Positions 44,750 to 53,907 of a stretch of DNA of 64,000 bases are shown here, in pieces. This DNA comes from Caldilineaceae bacterium (GTDB lineage Bacteria > Chloroflexota > Anaerolineae > Caldilineales > Caldilineaceae). The notes below the pieces were generated by a model. It made no database searches. It was not told the origin of the DNA and saw nothing but the letters and a program-made list of their open reading frames with translations. The stretch covers positions 78,406-142,405 of the forward strand of contig JAPKMW010000016.1 of NCBI GenBank assembly GCA_026645575.1, in the 5' to 3' direction. Position 1 is the stretch's first letter. Each line of letters opens with the position of its first letter. A program made the position numbers and the translations under genes.

Positions 44750-45979
44750 TTACACATAATGCAGCGCCGCCGCCGGTTCTTTCCGCGCCGCCTGCCACGC
44801 CGGATAGAGCGAAGCCAAAATCGCCACAAGCGTCACCGTTATGCCGCGGCTCACGGCATCGCCCACGGTCAACGCTGGATAGAGCCGCGTCCCCATGAGC
44901 GCCGTCGCTTCCCCCATGCCCTGGGCAAAGGAAAAATCAAAGCCCACCTGGCCCATGGCGGCAATTGTCAACCCGCCCAGCAGACAACCGACCACCGAAC
45001 CAACCAGGCCAATCAGCGCCCCTTCGAGCAGGAAGAGGGTGACCAGTTGCCGCCGTTTCATGCCCAGCGCTGCCAAGACTCCCATCTCGCGCGTCCGTTC
45101 AAAGACGGCCATGAGCAGCAGGTTGAGAATGCCAATGCTGGCAATCATCACGACGATCAGACCGACGATCCCCGTAAATGCCTTTTTGGTATCCATCGTC
45201 TGGCGAATCTCCGGTTTGAGCGTCTCCCAGGTGTCCACTTCGTAGCCGGGCAGCGCGGCTTGCAACGCCGTCAGGACTGTGCCATTCTGGCCCACATTTT
45301 GCAGCGAGACCGCGACTTCGGTCACTTGGTTGCGCAGGTTATAGAGACTCTGTGCCTCCGGCAGGGTGATAAAGACCGTGCCTTTTTCGGCGTCGGGCAT
45401 ATTAAGATCATAGATGCCGACCACCGTCATGGTGCGCTGACGCATGGTCTCATTCTTGCGCCGCCCCACCAGCGTGACCCGGTCGCCGGCATTCACCTGG
45501 AGCAAGCGCGCCAATCCCTGGCCAATGACCACAGCGTCGCCATCGGCCGGTTGCAGAAAACGTCCGGCGGCGATATGTTCAGCTTGGATACTCAGGGGCG
45601 CTTCAATGTCCGGTTCAATGCCAGTGATGGCGACGGGAAATGCGCCTTCGCGGCTGCTAATCAGGCCGCCGGTGTTGATCCGTTTGGCCGCCGTCACTAC
45701 TTGTGGTTGTGCCTGCGCTGCCGCCACCACGGCGTCCGCATCGGCCAGGGGTAGCAAGGGCAGACGGTTGATTTTGGCCCGAAAGCCGGGGCTATGCACC
45801 TGGATATTGCCGCCATAGAGCCGCACGGCATTGCCAAAGATCGCCTGGTCCGAGCCTTTGATGAGACCATCGATCAATAGCAACAAGAAGAGACCCAGGA
45901 CAATGGCAACCAACGCAATCGCCGTGCGTCGCCAGTTGCGCCAGACATTGCGCCAGGCCAGTTTGAGATAGTTCCCCAT
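44750..45979 (-). CDS. FtsX/MacB-like ABC permease 1
   Basis: This 409-residue permease starts [20 protein letters not shown] followed by a first helix ([18 protein letters not shown]). A periplasmic domain at about 40-270 and three C-terminal helices with [20 protein letters not shown] follow. It begins 13 nt after the TetR stop, so it is the first structural gene of the regulated operon. It is clearly related to permease 2, including the 'YPAW-AAR-EP--AL' C-terminal motif, pointing to a heterodimeric transporter. Confidence 0.92.
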   Translation of the reverse strand: MGNYLKLAWRNVWRNWRRTAIALVAIVLGLFLLLLIDGLIKGSDQAIFGNAVRLYGGNIQVHSPGFRAKINRLPLLPLADADAVVAAAQAQPQVVTAAKRINTGGLISSREGAFPVAITGIEPDIEAPLSIQAEHIAAGRFLQPADGDAVVIGQGLARLLQVNAGDRVTLVGRRKNETMRQRTMTVVGIYDLNMPDAEKGTVFITLPEAQSLYNLRNQVTEVAVSLQNVGQNGTVLTALQAALPGYEVDTWETLKPEIRQTMDTKKAFTGIVGLIVVMIASIGILNLLLMAVFERTREMGVLAALGMKRRQLVTLFLLEGALIGLVGSVVGCLLGGLTIAAMGQVGFDFSFAQGMGEATALMGTRLYPALTVGDAVSRGITVTLVAILASLYPAWQAARKEPAAALHYV

Positions 45980-45992
45980 GTTGTTTCCCCCT

Positions 45993-46670
45993 TCACTCCA
46001 GCCAACGTTTGATCAACTCGATGTCGAACAACTGGAAGGCCCCCGGAGCTGCTCCCAACAAGCGTTCGATTGCTTGCTGATAGGCCAGCACCTTCCGTTC
46101 CAAACCGGCAACGGCATCCACGGGAGGCTGAAGAATCAGCAGCGCGATTTCCTCGGATAAACTTTGGAGGGTTTTGAAGATAATTTCTGCTGTTTCCCGG
46201 GCAAAGGCGGTGGCAAAAACTCCTTCTTGGACCCCTTGTTCAATAATTTGCGCCCAGACCGGCACAATCTGCGCCGCCCCTGCCACAACCAACGTGTGGC
46301 GCAGGCGCAGATTCTCCGCCTGATAAAAGGCGCTCAAAACCTGCAACAAGACAGCTTTGTGTTCAAATTTCCATTGGTGTGCTTGGACAAACACCTGTTC
46401 CAATTTCTGACAAGCGGTTAACGTTGGGTCGGTAGCAATGTGATTGATCAACTGCATCACCTGCCCACTCATGCGCTCGACCAACGCCGCCAAGAGCGCC
46501 TCTTTGGACGCAAAATAGTGATAGAAGGTGCCTTTAGCTATGCCGACTGCGCCGAGAATCTCCTGAATGGACGTCTGCTCATAGCCTTTTTGATAGAAAA
46601 GCTGCTGTGCAACGTCGAGAATCTCATTGCGCCGGACATCATATTCCTTGACAATGCGCGCCACTATCAT
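45993..46670 (-). CDS. TetR-family repressor of the ABC exporter operon
   Basis: This regulator of about 225 residues has the TetR N-terminal helix-turn-helix ([25 protein letters not shown], then [16 protein letters not shown]) and a helical C-terminal ligand domain. ATG 46670 has GGAAGGAG close upstream; ATG 46682 is an alternative. It heads the exporter operon, ending 13 nt before permease 1. A 17-nt palindrome with the ACCGACCG half-site lies directly upstream, so it very probably represses its own operon until an export substrate binds. The ligand is unknown. Confidence 0.92.
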   Translation of the reverse strand: MIVARIVKEYDVRRNEILDVAQQLFYQKGYEQTSIQEILGAVGIAKGTFYHYFASKEALLAALVERMSGQVMQLINHIATDPTLTACQKLEQVFVQAHQWKFEHKAVLLQVLSAFYQAENLRLRHTLVVAGAAQIVPVWAQIIEQGVQEGVFATAFARETAEIIFKTLQSLSEEIALLILQPPVDAVAGLERKVLAYQQAIERLLGAAPGAFQLFDIELIKRWLE

Positions 46671-46698
46671 GACTCCTTCCATGATTTCTTGTTTGCAG

Positions 46699-46715
46699 AC
46701 CGACCGTCGGTCGGT
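46699..46715 (-). promoter_or_regulatory. TetR operator overlapping the operon promoter
   Basis: A perfect inverted repeat ACCGACCG-T-CGGTCGGT matches the GACCGNCGGTC style of many TetR-type operators. On the minus strand a TTGATT box (46742-46737) and a TATACC-like -10 (46718-46713) lie just upstream. The operator covers the end of the -10, which is an ideal place for repression. Confidence 0.85.
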
Positions 46716-46922
46716 ATAAAAGTAGCATACGCCTAGAATCAATGGCTGTCAAGGGATCTGCGCCAGTAAACGGCGCGTAGTTACGACCATAATCAATAAA
46801 TTAACAGGAATAGTTGATTTATTGCTATTTCTTGGCTATCAAAAATTGTCAGTGCTTTGGACAGGAAGGAGGGTGGTTATTTGCCAGGAACAGGTGAAGA
46901 AGAAACGATAGGGCGGGCGGAA

Positions 46923-46964
46923 TGGCAACGAAGCACTGGTATCAATGGTTGGACTTCGTTGCCA
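46923..46964 (-). terminator. Hairpin downstream of the small lipoprotein gene
   Basis: An 11-bp perfect stem (46923-46933 and 46954-46964) with a 20-nt loop lies 23 nt beyond the lipoprotein stop on the minus strand. Confidence 0.55.
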
Positions 46965-46987
46965 AACCAGGTGGGCAAGCGACTACT

Positions 46988-47632
46988 CTAGCTGACTTCG
47001 GCTAGATCAATGCTAATGTTATAAAGCATCTGTGACGGTTCTAGCTGTTCGGCACAAGTGGCAATCGGTTGATCAGACGGACATTCAACGTCGGGCGCCG
47101 GGTTCCAATTCACCTGGACAACGGCTAACCCATCGGCAACCGTATCATCATCCCGGCGCAGGCCGAGGACGGTGCCGGTGGGTGCGTCTGCTACATACTG
47201 TGGATCAGCGGTCCAGCCTTGGGTTTCTAAAAGTGCAACCAGGTTATTGGCAACATCTACAAAGTTGGTAAAGTCATCGCCCGTCCCTGTCGCCGTGAGC
47301 CGACAACTGACGCCGCTGCGGTTTTCGATCACCGTCTCGAAGGCTGAATTTTCCTCCTGAGTAACCGTAACATTCAACAGCTCCTCGACCTCCGTGCGTA
47401 GCGTTTCACAGAGTTCGGCCTCAATGGCGCGGTACTCACCCGTGGCGCCGGCTGTGTCGGCCGTTGGCGTTGGTGGTGGGATCGTGCCGGCGGTTGGCGT
47501 TGGCGGCGGGACGGTGCCACTGGGCGGTGGCGCTGGGAAGGTGATAATACAACCACTGAGGGTCAAAGCCAAGCTGACCAATGTGGTCAGTCCCCAGTTG
47601 CGTAGCGCGTTGCGTCCGGTCGTGATCAACAT
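46988..47632 (-). CDS. Small lipoprotein of unknown function
   Basis: This protein of about 214 residues has a lipobox signal (LVSLALTLSGC), a Pro/Thr linker ('PPPTPT' repeats) and a soluble domain at about 75-214 with four or more Cys residues that could form disulfides (CETLR, SCRLTATG, VECPSDQPIATC). The domain pattern, including NLVALLETQGW, resembles uncharacterised secreted proteins of actinobacterial and chloroflexal type, but no family is assigned. ATG 47632 follows an AAAGGGG site; an upstream ATG would add an unlikely n-region. The gene is monocistronic with a hairpin after it. Confidence 0.75.
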   Translation of the reverse strand: MLITTGRNALRNWGLTTLVSLALTLSGCIITFPAPPPSGTVPPPTPTAGTIPPPTPTADTAGATGEYRAIEAELCETLRTEVEELLNVTVTQEENSAFETVIENRSGVSCRLTATGTGDDFTNFVDVANNLVALLETQGWTADPQYVADAPTGTVLGLRRDDDTVADGLAVVQVNWNPAPDVECPSDQPIATCAEQLEPSQMLYNISIDLAEVS

Positions 47633-47765
47633 ACGAAGCCCCTTTCTCTTTTTGGGAATGGCTGGCGTATCACCGATCTGGTGGTGAGCCAACGAATGCT
47701 TTTTTCTTTGTACCGATAAACAATTCGGGCAATCTGGCTTGGTAGCGTAAAGGAGCGGCGGTGTT

Positions 47766-47939
47766 TTGGCTATCGATCAAGATACAACGCAAAGTTATGT
47801 CTACAGCCCAGATTCTGAATTGGATGTTGTCTCTAATCGGGAACGATTTGTCGATAGCAGACGTTTGATGGTATTGTTGTATTTGCTGGCGAATAATTCT
47901 TGCTTATCTTGGACCGTGAGTGATGGCAAGGGCCAGTAG
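47766..47939 (+). CDS. Possible small protein upstream of the VWA gene
   Basis: A 57-codon frame starts at TTG 47766, with AAAGGAG about 11 nt upstream, and reads as a plausible protein (SPDSELDVVSNRERF, RRLMVLLYLLANNS). It could equally be the relic of a larger gene. The 336-base gap 47633-47968 holds nothing else that I can support. Confidence 0.3.
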   Translation: MAIDQDTTQSYVYSPDSELDVVSNRERFVDSRRLMVLLYLLANNSCLSWTVSDGKGQ

Positions 47940-47968
47940 ATTTTCTGGAAAGTTATCAACCATAAGCA

Positions 47969-50900
47969 ATGCACATCAAGCATCTACCCAGCCGGTTCGC
48001 GACGGCGCTTTGTCTGGCGAGCCTTCTCTTTTTGTGGTTTGTCGGCGAAGCGGCAACTACCTTGCGCAGCAGCGCTCGTGCGCAGAATGATCCACCCCCC
48101 ACCAGCGGCGATGCCACCGAACCGCTCGACGTAGTCGTGGTACTCGACGATTCAGGCAGCATGGCGACCTGTTGGCCCTGGCCGCAAAAGGGGCAACCCT
48201 TTAACCCACCTTGCGGCTATCCAAGCGAAAATCCACCCAGCGATCCCGAAGAACTGCGCTATAGTGCGGCGCGCCTGTTGCTCCAATTGGCCGATGACAA
48301 TGACCGCATCGCTGTCGTGCGCTTTGACAACCTGGCCGGCGGCGTTGGCGATCTGGGCGTTCTGCAACCGGTCGGCGCTGGTGAAAATCGCCGCCGACTG
48401 ACCGAAGCGCTCCAACCGCCCGATGAATATTTTACCCGTGGCTATACCCGTATCGATCTTGGTCTGCAATCGGCCATCGATCTCTTAAGCGGCGCGCGCG
48501 AACCGGGCCGCAGCCAATATATTATTCTCCTGACCGATGGCGAACCCAGCCAACCTAGCGGCTCGGTCAGCCAGAAAGAACGGGTCACAGCGCAAATTGA
48601 GCAGATGAATGCCGCCGGCATCTCTGTCTTTCCCGTGGTGCTTTGTAACCCAACCGCCGGCTGTGCCGGTGAATTTCTCAAGGCGCGCTTTGCCGAACAG
48701 GGCGTGCGCGATGCGGCTAATGCGCAGGATCTGGTGCGCGTCTTTAGCGAAATCTTCGCCACCATGAAGTCGGATCGCTCGGTGCTGAGTGGTCGCAATG
48801 CCAAAGGTTTGCTGCAATTTACGACACGTGCGCCGCATGGTGTCCGCAAGATTGCTTTGGTAACACCGCGCGGTGGGTTGGTCAGCCTACAACGTGATCA
48901 ACAGCCGGTGCAGCCGCAGGCGATCCTCAACGACCCCAACATTGATGTCAATTGGCTGGAAGGCGAAGGCTTAGAAGCCGGTGTTTGGACCGCCGAAACC
49001 AGCGATTTTAGCGGTTTTGCTGTGGTGCAGACCAACAGCTACCCCGAATTGCTCAATCCGCCCCCCAGCATTGCCACCAATCCGGCTTCGGTGCGTTACT
49101 ACCCGGCTGGCCGGCCCCTGTTGTTGGTGGCCCGCAGCAGCGGCCCCGGCGCCAACGAAGCGCTCTACTTAAATGGCAAGACGCTCTTCAAGCCGTGGGG
49201 CGACAGCGGTCTCAAAGCCCTGCAACTGCGCGAAGAGAGCGGCGAAATTCGTTTACAGTTGGGTGAAGATAAAACACCGCTGCAACTGATGCGCACCTTC
49301 CGCCTGGAAGCCCGGCGCGACCTACCCAAAGCCGAAATTCTCTCGCCCAGCGCCAAAAGTTCAGGGATTTTGGACAATGGACATGTGCGCTTGCAGATCG
49401 GCTTTACCGGCAGTAGCGGCATTGGGGAGATGGCGGCAACCGTCTTTGTCACCGATGAATCGAAAGACGCACAAGGCGGTGGTCGACTGGTCTACCAGGC
49501 CAACCTCGCCTGCAACGCAAGCAATTGCACCGACGAAAACTTTGTGCCAAGCGATGGCCGTTCCTACAAAGTCACCTATTTAATCCAGGCGATGAAAGAT
49601 GGGTTACGCTTTAGCGATTGGGGGGAAAGTGACTTTTCGCTCAAGCCGGCGGTCTATGTCCGTGGCCTGCCCGCCGCCTTTGACCTGACCCAAATGCCCG
49701 CTGAAGGCTGGCCGCTCGAAATCGGCTCCGGCACCACCGAGGCGATTGGCGCGCTCACTGCGCAACTGACCATGCGCCGCCTGGAAAGTGATGACGAGGC
49801 CAAGGGCGCCGCAGTCAACTTTAGTGTTGATGTGCCGGAAAATGGTTCGACGACTGTGCCGCTGCTAGTGGATGGGTTGTCAGGATTGCGGCCCGGCACC
49901 TATGAAGGCGAGCTAACGTTTGCTGTGCGAGATCCCGCCGGTCGCCCCATGAAGAATTTGGACATTCGCCCGACGACAGCCGTCCCGGTCACCTTCTTTG
50001 TCCCACGCCCGGTGGCGCGTGTGGATGTGGAACAGATCGACTTTGGCGAAACGCTCTTTGATACTTCACCCAACTTCCGCTTGGGGCAGGAAAAGCCGCT
50101 GCCGTTGCTCTTTGAAGGCAACCCGTTTGAGTTCACGGTCGGCATCAAGGAAAGTAGTTGCCCCGACATTACCATCGCTCACGGCGAGTTACAACCGCAG
50201 GAAGGCAAGCGCGCAATCCTGCCGCTCCAATTAACCAGTCGCGGGCCGATTCAACCCAGCGTTTGTAGCGGGATTTTGACCCTCAGCGGTCCCACCGCGG
50301 ATTATGATGTCTTCCCCCAGGAGATTGCCTGGCATACACGTATCAACAACATTGAGTGGTCGGTCGTTAGTACGGCGCTCGATCTCGGCCGTTTTCAGGA
50401 TGCCGGCGCCCAGGTCAAGGCGACCTTGTTGGTGCGCTTTAGCGGCAAAACGCCCTTTGTCCTCCAAATGAACGAAGTCAAAGTCAACGGGCGCAATCCC
50501 GACGGCGAAGTGTTGTTGACCAAGACCGAACTGGAGATGCCCCCCGTCGAAGTGACCGGTGAACCAACCGAGGCTGGTCTCTACGAAGTGCCGGTAACAT
50601 TTGTCGCACGGCAACCGATCCCATTTGACCCATTGCGTGGAACCTTCTACAATGGCGAATTAGGGATTGGCGTGGTTGGCCTGGCCGACGCGCCGCAGCC
50701 GATCCGCCTCTCGTTCCTGAGTCCAGGGTTGGCGCAACGCTATCTGGCGCCCTATCTGTTGCCGGTCTACAGTATGCCGTGGGTGATCTGCACCGGGCCG
50801 TTGACCCTCTTCCTGGTGCTGGTGGTGATGGCGCGAGTGCGCGGGCGCGATATTGACGAAGAGGAATTGGAAGAAGCCGCGACCGCCAGCACCTTCGCCG

Positions 50901-51103
50901 CCAGTAGCGCCCCGGTCGAGTCGCTGCGGAGTGAAGCGCCAGCCCTTGCCATCGATACACCGGTTGTCACAACCGGCAGCGGAACCAAAGAAACGTGGGG
51001 GGGCGCCGAGTGGGGCAGCGCCTGGGGCGGTTCGAGTAATGGGGATACGAGTTATGCTTCCTCGAACAGCAATGACAATGACCCCTGGCGTTCGAGTTGG
51101 TAA
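47969..51103 (+). CDS. Exported VWA-domain protein with C-terminal membrane anchor
   Basis: This 1044-residue protein has an N-terminal signal (CLASLLFLWFVGEA), then a von Willebrand A domain at about 53-270. Its MIDAS is intact: D60-x-S62-x-S64 (DDSGSM), Thr in GYTRIDLG and Asp in LLTDGEPS. A long series of beta-sandwich-like segments follows (about 280-930), with Ig-like strands but no named family. One membrane helix lies at about 937-957 (WVICTGPLTLFLVLVVM). The roughly 85-residue C-terminal tail is acidic, then Gly/Ser/Trp-rich, and should be cytoplasmic. The tail may contact the tubulin-like protein encoded next. Confidence 0.9.
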   Translation: MHIKHLPSRFATALCLASLLFLWFVGEAATTLRSSARAQNDPPPTSGDATEPLDVVVVLDDSGSMATCWPWPQKGQPFNPPCGYPSENPPSDPEELRYSAARLLLQLADDNDRIAVVRFDNLAGGVGDLGVLQPVGAGENRRRLTEALQPPDEYFTRGYTRIDLGLQSAIDLLSGAREPGRSQYIILLTDGEPSQPSGSVSQKERVTAQIEQMNAAGISVFPVVLCNPTAGCAGEFLKARFAEQGVRDAANAQDLVRVFSEIFATMKSDRSVLSGRNAKGLLQFTTRAPHGVRKIALVTPRGGLVSLQRDQQPVQPQAILNDPNIDVNWLEGEGLEAGVWTAETSDFSGFAVVQTNSYPELLNPPPSIATNPASVRYYPAGRPLLLVARSSGPGANEALYLNGKTLFKPWGDSGLKALQLREESGEIRLQLGEDKTPLQLMRTFRLEARRDLPKAEILSPSAKSSGILDNGHVRLQIGFTGSSGIGEMAATVFVTDESKDAQGGGRLVYQANLACNASNCTDENFVPSDGRSYKVTYLIQAMKDGLRFSDWGESDFSLKPAVYVRGLPAAFDLTQMPAEGWPLEIGSGTTEAIGALTAQLTMRRLESDDEAKGAAVNFSVDVPENGSTTVPLLVDGLSGLRPGTYEGELTFAVRDPAGRPMKNLDIRPTTAVPVTFFVPRPVARVDVEQIDFGETLFDTSPNFRLGQEKPLPLLFEGNPFEFTVGIKESSCPDITIAHGELQPQEGKRAILPLQLTSRGPIQPSVCSGILTLSGPTADYDVFPQEIAWHTRINNIEWSVVSTALDLGRFQDAGAQVKATLLVRFSGKTPFVLQMNEVKVNGRNPDGEVLLTKTELEMPPVEVTGEPTEAGLYEVPVTFVARQPIPFDPLRGTFYNGELGIGVVGLADAPQPIRLSFLSPGLAQRYLAPYLLPVYSMPWVICTGPLTLFLVLVVMARVRGRDIDEEELEEAATASTFAASSAPVESLRSEAPALAIDTPVVTTGSGTKETWGGAEWGSAWGGSSNGDTSYASSNSNDNDPWRSSW

Positions 51104-51109
51104 CATCAA

Positions 51110-51142
51110 AGAAACCAGGTTTTTGATAAAAACCTGGTTTCT
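51110..51142. repeat. 15-bp perfect hairpin (AGAAACCAGGTTTTT)
   Basis: Arms 51110-51124 and 51128-51142 surround a 3-nt loop, just after the VWA stop. It could attenuate transcription into the tubulin-like gene. Confidence 0.8.
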
Positions 51143-51256
51143 ATAGCGCAATCATGCAACTTTATCAATCAATTTATCTGAACTCAACCAGTACAACTAT
51201 CGAATGATCCCGCTCTTCGATCAGGAGTATCAGTTTATCAATACACGAGTAACCTA

Positions 51257-53899
51257 GTGACAACAACCAATGCAACGAACCCTGCCCAACAGTTTGAGAA
51301 GCCGACCATCTACCCCACCATGGTTGTCGGCGTTGGGGGGATGGGCACCAATACGGTGCGGGCGGTGAAACGCCGCTTCCGCCAGGTCTGGAACGGCAAC
51401 CAACCGCCAGGCGCCAACCGCGGCCAGGATAGCCTCCCCGGCATGATCCAATTGATGGCGCTCGACACCGAGCCGCTGGTCAACCGGTTGGATCAGGAGC
51501 CGCTCTTTGCCGACGAATTTGCCTACATGGGTAAATTCGACGCCACCCGCCTGATCGCCAACCTGGATCAACATCCCGAAATCGCCCGCTGGTGGAATTA
51601 CCCGTCGATTCCCCTCGGTTATATTCATAATGGCGCCAAACAGTTGCGGCCCATCGGTCGCCTCTGCTTCTTTCGCAACTATGTCACCTTCAAGCAGTTG
51701 ATGGAGACCAAACTCGCCAACCTGGACAAGATCCGCGACATGGAAGTGGCGCAAAATCGCGGCTTCCCCGTGGTCGGCAACCTGCAACTGATCTATGTCG
51801 TCGGCAGCCTCTGTGGCGGCACCGGCTCCGGTATGTTTATGGATGTGGCCCATCGCATTCGCGCCCAGGTGCGCAACAATGCGCGCGTCGTTGGCATCTT
51901 CTTCCTGCCCGATGTCATCGAGGCCGAGTTGACCAGTGACCTGCAGCGGCGGCGCATTCGCGCCAATGCCTATGCCGCGCTGAAAGAACTGACCTACTTC
52001 CAGGAAACGCAACGCTTTAGCGCACTCTACCCCAGCGAACAGCGCGAATTGCCCGACACGCCCTATGCGCCCTTTGATTTTATCTTTTTGGTCGGTCGCA
52101 CCAACCGCAACGGCCATAGCCTGGCGCGCAAATCGGACGCCGAACAGATGGCCGCCCACCTGATCCAGATGACCGCCATCAGCCACCTCAGCAGCGAAAT
52201 TCTGGGCATGGAGGTCAACGTGGTGCGCGAGCGCATGTTCGACCTGACCAGCGCCGCCGGTGAAGCCATTGAACGCCACCATCCTCATAAGAATGGCGCC
52301 GCCAATGGTACGGCCGTCAATGGCAGCCACGGCAACCCCAATAGCAAACGCACGCGCAATTTCCTGGTCTACAGCAGCTTTGCCACCTCCGCCCTGGTGG
52401 CGCCCCATGAGTCGTTGGTTGATTTTTGGCAGCGTGCCTTTGTGGCTGATCTCGTGCGCCGTTTTGCTGCCGGCCCAGCGATGACCGACCCGCGTGCCGC
52501 TTTACCCGAAGGGGATCAACAGCGTGTACTGAATCTATGGCAGGGGTTGCATGCCCAGTTGCTGGCGCGCTACGCCGCCCTGGAAAATGACAAACTGGAC
52601 AAAAGCCGCGATGAGATCGAAGAGTTGCGCGGCATCTGGCCCAGTTTTTGGGAACCGGTGGTGCAGACCATGCAGCAAGCGCTGCTCGACACGGGGATTC
52701 GCGGCGCTTTAGCGCTTTGCGACCTCATCGGCCCAACCAATGGCATGGGTGCGGCGCTGGAATCGCTGTCCCGGCAACGGCTTTTCCTCATCGACGGCCA
52801 CCCCGTCAACGAGGAGCATCGCAACCAGTGGCGGCGCTTTTTAGCACAACAAGGTGGTCTGGGCGAACAGGCACAACAACTTGCCAGCACGGTAGGCGAT
52901 CTCTTTATGGTGGCGCTCAATCCACGCCGGGCGCGCGAACGGGCGCGCGATCTGGCCTCGCGGAAAGCGCGGTATAAACTCTACCAAAAACGCGATGCCG
53001 TGGAACAGGCATTGGTCGCGCAACTGGGCAAACAGGCGGGTCGCTTGCGGGAAGCCTTGCGCAGTCAACTCAATGCGTGCACCCTGGCGCTGGCCAAAGC
53101 CAACCAGGAAGCGGCGCGCATGGCCGACCGCATCGACCCGCGCGTGCCGGATGGCTACCCCAGCACCAGCACCTATTACGAACTGGAAACCGGCGCCGTC
53201 GGGCGCGATTACTTGCCCTCCTTTGTGCGCAATGCCAGTGTTTGTGTCACCCCGGCAGATTGGCACAGCGCGCTCAACCCGATCTTCCATCAGTTGTTGC
53301 ACAGCGTCAACGCCGTTGGCCCCGACCCGATTTATCAACACCTGCTCAAGACGGTGAGCGATAACGGCGCCTTGCTCCATCGCGTTCATGCTACGGTGGA
53401 CATCAACCACATTATCGGCATTCAGTACAGCGAGGAAGTCAAGCGCATCCGCCAGCGGCCCGACAACCGCATCCACCAGTGGCTTGACCGGCTTCACCCC
53501 TACATTCGCTGGGACGCCGACCGCTATAGCTTCCATGAATCCAACCTGGAGCATATTCGGCTGGCCGCGGTGCCGGTGAGTCGGCAGGCCGACACCAAAT
53601 TGCAGGCGGCTACCGTCGGTCAGGAAGATATTAAGTGGGTGCCGACCGGCGACGCCACGCGCATGGACGCCGTCTGGATTGTCCACGGTCTGCCCGTTAC
53701 GCTGTTGGAGCGCATCGAAGAGTATCGCGCCCAATATGAAAACCGCTTTGACTTTAATATTCGTGATGAATTTCATCTCAACCCCGAATGGAAAGATCTG
53801 CCGGAGATCACCCCAGAGAGTGAAGATCGCACACGCCGGCCGGCCACGATTCCACGGGTAGAAGTAGTGCGTCCTGAAAGTTCTGCCCGCCGAATTTGA
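51257..53899 (+). CDS. Tubulin-like GTPase (Tubulin_2/FtsZ-like family)
   Basis: This 880-residue protein starts at GTG 51257. It has a tubulin/FtsZ-type N-terminal domain: T1 loop GVGGMG (residues 25-30), ALDTEP near 70 (T3-like), RPIGRLCFFRN at 131-141 and the diagnostic T4 loop GSLCGGTGSG (183-192). Strand motifs VVGIFFLPD (about 212) and FDFIFLVGRTN (about 273) follow. The C-terminal half is large and helical with no known family. Published comparative work, recalled from memory (Makarova and Koonin), proposed that such proteins join VWA proteins in membrane remodelling; the VWA gene directly upstream fits. GTP binding is expected; polymerisation is inferred. Confidence 0.9.
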   Translation: MTTTNATNPAQQFEKPTIYPTMVVGVGGMGTNTVRAVKRRFRQVWNGNQPPGANRGQDSLPGMIQLMALDTEPLVNRLDQEPLFADEFAYMGKFDATRLIANLDQHPEIARWWNYPSIPLGYIHNGAKQLRPIGRLCFFRNYVTFKQLMETKLANLDKIRDMEVAQNRGFPVVGNLQLIYVVGSLCGGTGSGMFMDVAHRIRAQVRNNARVVGIFFLPDVIEAELTSDLQRRRIRANAYAALKELTYFQETQRFSALYPSEQRELPDTPYAPFDFIFLVGRTNRNGHSLARKSDAEQMAAHLIQMTAISHLSSEILGMEVNVVRERMFDLTSAAGEAIERHHPHKNGAANGTAVNGSHGNPNSKRTRNFLVYSSFATSALVAPHESLVDFWQRAFVADLVRRFAAGPAMTDPRAALPEGDQQRVLNLWQGLHAQLLARYAALENDKLDKSRDEIEELRGIWPSFWEPVVQTMQQALLDTGIRGALALCDLIGPTNGMGAALESLSRQRLFLIDGHPVNEEHRNQWRRFLAQQGGLGEQAQQLASTVGDLFMVALNPRRARERARDLASRKARYKLYQKRDAVEQALVAQLGKQAGRLREALRSQLNACTLALAKANQEAARMADRIDPRVPDGYPSTSTYYELETGAVGRDYLPSFVRNASVCVTPADWHSALNPIFHQLLHSVNAVGPDPIYQHLLKTVSDNGALLHRVHATVDINHIIGIQYSEEVKRIRQRPDNRIHQWLDRLHPYIRWDADRYSFHESNLEHIRLAAVPVSRQADTKLQAATVGQEDIKWVPTGDATRMDAVWIVHGLPVTLLERIEEYRAQYENRFDFNIRDEFHLNPEWKDLPEITPESEDRTRRPATIPRVEVVRPESSARRI

Positions 53900-53907
53900 T
53901 GGGGCAA

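Noticed and set aside
51254..53776. Minus-strand open frames of 384 and 311 codons opposite the tubulin-like gene
   Set aside because: The plus strand carries the T1 and T4 tubulin signatures; the antisense products show no family motif and arise from GC-rich codon use.
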